This document shows, one piece after another, positions 7,375 through 11,418 of a stretch of 11,418 nt of DNA (within the stretch, counting starts at the first letter, position 1; each line of letters starts with the position of its first letter). Under the pieces are notes generated by a model that saw only the letters and a list, made by a program, of their open reading frames with translations, searched no databases and was not told the origin of the DNA. Where the stretch lies: positions 1 through 11,418 of the forward strand of contig LNKV01000158.1 of assembly GCA_001465935.1 (NCBI GenBank), read 5' to 3'. A program made the position numbers and the translations under genes. Origin of the DNA: Clarireedia homoeocarpa (taxonomy: Eukaryota; Ascomycota; Leotiomycetes; Helotiales; Rutstroemiaceae).

Positions 7375-8790
7375 CTAAGATGATAACTCAAGAACAAGTG
7401 CCGATGCCCCACCACCTCCGTTACAGATCCCGGCGACGCCAATTTTACCGTCACTTTGCTTTAAACTTCCTATCAAGTCCGTCACAATTCTGGCCCCTGA
7501 TGCACCTAATGGATGTCCCAATGCAACCGCTCCTCCATGAATGTTGACCTTATCGAGATGGAGGTTGAGGAGCTTTGCATTCGCTAATGCAACGACGGAG
7601 AAAGCCTCGTTGATTTCATAGCAATCCACTTGTTCAGGACTCATATTAGCATGGGTCAAGGCTCTGGGAATAGCAAAGGCCGGCGCAATGGTGAACTTAG
7701 TAGGGTCAGTGGCTGCTTCTCCCCAACCAAGGATTTTGGCGAGAGGCTTGAGACCCAGCTCTATCATACGTGCTTCGGACATGAGGATAAGTGCGGCTGC
7801 ACCATCACTCAGAGGAGATGCATTTGCTGCCGTTACCGTGCCTTCATTTGGTTGAAATACAGGTCGTGCCGCTCGGAGCTTCTCGATGTTCAACTTTCCA
7901 ACCTCTTCGTCCATGTCGACCGTTTTACTCGGGCTTCCACGGCTGCCTTTGATCTCAATAGGGATCATGAATTTTTTCAGAATACCGGTATCCGTCGCCT
8001 TTTGAGCCCGTTGGTAGGAAGAAATTGCATAATTGTCTTGGTCCTCCCGGGTAATGCCGTGATCCGTTGCGCATTGCTCGGCGAGGACGCCCATGTGCTC
8101 ATGCTTGCCGTGAGCATCGGTTAACCCATCTTTTAGTATACCGTCGATGAGTTCCTCGTTGCCATATTTCTTGCCCTTTCGCAATGAAGTCATGTAGTGA
8201 GGAACGTTCGACATAGACTCAGCTCCGCCCGCAATGACGATATCAGCATTGCCAGTCATTATTGTTTGACTGGCTAAAATGATGGCCTTGAGGCTTGATG
8301 CGCAGACTTTATTCACTGTGGTGCATATTGTTGACGCAGGAAGCCCGGCACCTAGAGCACATTGCCGCGCGAGATTCTGGCCGATGCTATGCAAAGAAAG
8401 AGTTAGTATAAATGAAGCTTGAAAATTGTACTGTAAAGCCCTCTAATGTGGCAATTTGAGGGGTTCCTCACTTCGCAGAGAGGACATTCCCAAAGAAGAC
8501 TTCCTCGATTTGCTCGGCCTTTAATCTTGGAATGCATTCTAGAGCACCTAAACGAGATTAAGGTTACATGTGAGCATGTCGAGGAAAGCGTATCTTGGGT
8601 TGACTCGCCTTGAATACTTCTAGCTCCTAGATCCACAGCAGATAGAGATGATAATGAACTATTTCAATTCTTTAGATTCCAGTTCAATATCCATAGTCCA
8701 ATTGCTAAGGAGTTCTACAAACCCTGCAAATGACCCTATAGGAGTCCGGACGGCTGAGACGATATACACAGGGCGAAGTGATTGGGTCAT
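7375..8790 (-). CDS. Acetyl-CoA C-acetyltransferase (acetoacetyl-CoA thiolase, cluster paralogue), intact, 4 exons
   Basis: Joins two acetyl-CoA to acetoacetyl-CoA, the first step of the mevalonate route and the substrate source for the HMG-CoA synthase in this window. Exons on the minus strand: 8790-8723, 8658-8609, 8547-8472 and 8386-7375, giving 401 residues (family ~400). The start MTQSLRPVYIVSAVRTPIGS is the usual thiolase opening. Intron 1 is 64 bases; intron 2 (8608-8548) appears to be GC-AG (AAG|GCGAGT), the only splice that keeps frame; intron 3 is 85 bases with an ACTAAC branch site. Catalytic residues are present: Cys93 (NKVCASS), His356 (ALGHPLGASGAR) and Cys386 (CNGGGGASA), plus the NEAF motif. 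Position after Cys-Ala-Ser is Ser where Gly is usual. The C-terminus LELSS is not a peroxisomal PTS1 and no mitochondrial presequence is seen, so it is cytosolic and ERG10-like rather than beta-oxidation type. It converges with the MVD relic. Confidence 0.95.
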
Positions 8791-9360
8791 TGTAAAAAGT
8801 AAGGCGGGGTTTCGGTTGAAGAGAGAAGACTGATAGTGTTGCGGAGATGCGATCGCTTCTTAGGTTGAATCACAAGTATGTGTTAGAGTGATTTTCAATT
8901 TTATCAGTTATCTCTCTGTATTGGTATATACTGAATCAGAGATCTGTAATCAAGAATGCCTTGGTAGGGCTGCTATAATCGTAAGGATTAAAATTCGACT
9001 GTGCTCTTCCGAAAATACAAGATCGCCCTTTCATGTGGCATCCAGTCTTTGTCGTTCCATTCGCCAGGTCCTGCAGAAGGCACATCCGACAACCTCAGAA
9101 GGACTTAGCAATGTAACCTCGGCGTTGCTTACGGAGTAGTCCGTCTTTCGTGGTTCGCGCCCGAGTCAAGCAACGGCTTGCAGCAAGCACAAGCGACTAT
9201 CAAAATGAAGCGTCCCTGCGAGGAGCGTGCCACCGTCATCCCGAATTTTAGCTATTGCCGAGGACGAATATAGGAGGAGAGGAGGGATTTTGCACCTCCG
9301 AAGCTGCGTAGGAGCAGGAGCACGACCCGAGCCCCGTTGATAATTACTTTCGGTTCAAAC
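8791..9360. other. Gene-free upstream region of the thiolase
   Basis: No gene is recognised in these 570 bases. On the minus strand GTATATACC at about 8930-8922, roughly 135 bases before the ATG, is a plausible TATA box for the thiolase. From about 9000 to 9360 the sequence is notably richer in G+C than most of the window. It has open frames on both strands (for example 8888-9139 plus), but none resembles a protein family I know. It ends abruptly at the AT-rich tract. It may be a cut-off edge of another cluster gene or a mobile-element scrap. Confidence 0.5.
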
Positions 9361-11418
9361 TTACTTTCTTAATTATAAGCGAGATTATATAGAATTATTA
9401 TAATAAGTAATTATTTAAATTAGTTAAAGTAATAATAGTTTATAAATTATTTTAAAAATATTATAATATTTTAATTTAATTTCTTTTATATTTCTATTTA
9501 TAATAAATAAAAATATAATTAATAATTAATATATAATTAAAAATTTTTTTTTCTTTTTAATAAATATTATTAAAATATTTATTTTTTATTTTTATAAATT
9601 TTAAAATATTCTTTTAAAATTTAAAATTCAAGGTTTAATAAAAAAATATTAAATATTTCTTTTTATTAAATATATTTATAAATTCTTTATATTCTTTTCA
9701 TAAAGATATTTTTATTATAATTATTATATTTATTAATTTTTTATTTTTTATAATAATTTTTTTAATTTAATTTAATATTAAAATTTTTAATTTTTAATTA
9801 TAAAATTTTAAAAATAATAATTATATTAAAAATATTCTATTAATATATAATAAAAAAATAATTAATATTTAATTATTTATTTTATTAAAGTTTATTATTG
9901 AATAATAAAAAATTAATTAATTATATATATATAACTTTATATTAATAATTATTTTAAATATTTAAAAAGAATATATAAATATATTTAATTAAATTTATTA
10001 AAATTAATATTAAATTAATTTAAATAAATAAAAAGTAAAAAAATATTATAAGAAAACAATAATTAAATTAATTTATTTTAACTTTAAAAAAATAATAATA
10101 AAATTAAAAATAATAAAATTAAAATTAATTTTTTTTATAAAAAATATTAAGATTTTTAATTAAAAGAAAGAATTATATTAATTATATTAATTAATAATAA
10201 AAAAATAATATTCTTAATTAATATTATTAAATTATTCTTTAATTAATATAACTTTAAATTAATATTTTTAATTTTTTAATTATTAATTTTTATATAAAGT
10301 AAAGTTATAATATTATTAATATAATTATAAAATTAAATAATATATTTTATAATATATTTTTTAAATTAAAACTTTAAATTATATTAAATAATAAAAAGAT
10401 ATTTAAATAAATAAAATAATTAATTATAAAAAGATTTTAATAAAATCTTTTTAAAATTAATTAAAATTTAAAATATAATTTTAATAAAATTAATTAAAAT
10501 TTAAAATATAATTTTAATAAAAATAATTAAAATTATTTATAATTATTAAAGAATTTTTTTAATAGATAATATTAAAATTTATTAATAAATAAATAATTAA
10601 TTTAATAAATGATTTTATTTTTAATTTTTAATTTTATTATTATTATTTTAATTAAAATTATTTTTAATAAATTTTTAATATATATATATAATATATTGAT
10701 TATAATAATATTAATAATATTATTTTTAATTTATTTTTTTTCTAATCTTTTATTTTATAATTATAATTAAAATTATTATATTTTTTAAATATAATTATTT
10801 AATCTTAAAAAATATATTATTATTTATTTTATTAAATAATATAAAAAAAACTTTTATTTTATTTTTAAATAAATTATTAAATATATTATAAAAGTAATAT
10901 TAATAAATTTAATTTTTGTTATTTTTTAATTTTATATTTATTAATTATAAGATAATAATATTTTTAATTAAATTTAATAATAATATTTAAGATTTTATTA
11001 ATTTTTATTTTTTAATTAAATATAAATAATATTATATAACTTTTAGAATATTAAATTAAAAAACTAAAATTATATATAAAAAAAGATTTTATATAATTTA
11101 AAGAATTTTAATATATATAAATAATAATATTACTAATTTAATTAATATTAAGTTAATAATTTAATTATATTATTAGTTTTTATATATAATTTATATAATT
11201 AATATAAATTATTATATTATTTTTTAAAAAATTTATTTTTAAATATTAAAAATAAATAATTTAAAATTATATAAAAAAAAAGAAAAAAAATAAAAATATT
11301 TTATTTATATTATTTATTTATTAATATATTTATTAATATTAATTATATTTAAATTTATTAAATTAATAATTATTTATTATAAATATAATTAATTTAATAA
11401 ATTAATTTTTTTATAAAT
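9361..11418. repeat. AT-rich tract (probable RIP-degraded repeat DNA)
   Basis: About 2 kb of almost pure A+T with no gene and stops in every frame. Remaining C is mostly followed by T (for example in TTCTTT, AACTTT and ATTCTAT contexts), while CpA and CpG are rare. This dinucleotide bias is the RIP mark and argues against a simple compositional drift. The left boundary with the gene island is sharp, within a few tens of bases. It runs off the window end. The source repeat family is not recognisable. Confidence 0.8.
10452..10517 (+). repeat. Two exact copies of a 33-bp AT-only tandem repeat
   Basis: Units 10452-10484 and 10485-10517 are identical, each starting TAAAATTAATTAAAATTTAA; a degraded third start follows at 10518. 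Exact identity within an otherwise divergent AT-rich tract suggests recent slippage duplication rather than an old repeat. Confidence 0.8.

Noticed and set aside
7630..8124. Plus-strand 164-codon frame
   Set aside because: Antisense shadow of the thiolase main exon.
8403..8636. Minus-strand 77-codon frame upstream of the thiolase body
   Set aside because: It reads through thiolase exons 2 and 3 and their introns; splicing explains the sequence better.
8888..9139. Plus-strand 83-codon frame
   Set aside because: No similarity to a known family, no convincing start context, and it overlaps the likely thiolase promoter.
9361..11418. AT tract as mitochondrial DNA or a centromere
   Set aside because: No mitochondrial genes or tRNAs are seen, and composition alone cannot show a centromere; RIP-mutated repeat explains the dinucleotide bias.
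1..11418. CRISPR array, tRNA or rRNA genes
   Set aside because: No regularly spaced repeats and no tRNA or rRNA signatures were found by eye.

Overview
The window looks like nuclear DNA of a filamentous ascomycete (Pezizomycotina). The genes carry short spliceosomal introns of 54-85 bases with GT-AG ends and branch-point-like CTAAC or CTGAC motifs. Gene islands of balanced composition are separated by long tracts that are almost pure A+T. In those tracts the few surviving C residues are mostly followed by T, as expected after heavy repeat-induced point mutation (RIP) of old repeats. I cannot name the species.

Layout: (1) 1-~885, AT-rich tract. (2) 900-2553, minus strand, an intact four-exon HMG-CoA synthase of 496 residues. 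(3) 2554-3630, intergenic, containing a ~600-base AT-rich block at ~2830-3425. (4) 3631-4785, plus strand, an intact three-exon 2-oxoglutarate/Fe(II) dioxygenase of 347 residues. (5) 4940-5405, minus strand, a heavily decayed farnesyl diphosphate synthase relic that leaves no long ORF. (6) 5734-7121, plus strand, a decayed mevalonate diphosphate decarboxylase (MVD). It has an early stop, a 190-bp solo LTR with 5-bp target-site duplications, a frame-shifting deletion and a late stop. (7) 7375-8790, minus strand, an intact four-exon acetoacetyl-CoA thiolase of 401 residues, including a probable GC-AG intron. (8) 8791-~9360, upstream DNA with no recognised gene. (9) ~9361-11418, a second long AT-rich tract.

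Four of the five genes are enzymes of one route: thiolase (acetyl-CoA to acetoacetyl-CoA), HMG-CoA synthase, mevalonate diphosphate decarboxylase and FPP synthase. The fifth is a tailoring-type oxygenase. This is best read as a fragment of a specialised terpenoid (or meroterpenoid) cluster that carried its own precursor-supply enzymes. The two downstream enzymes are dead while the two upstream enzymes and the oxygenase are intact. Because the pathway is essential for sterols, working MVD and FPP synthase copies must exist elsewhere, so the copies here are paralogues. Missing steps (HMG-CoA reductase, the kinases, IPP isomerase, a terpene cyclase) are not in this window and may lie beyond the AT-rich flanks.
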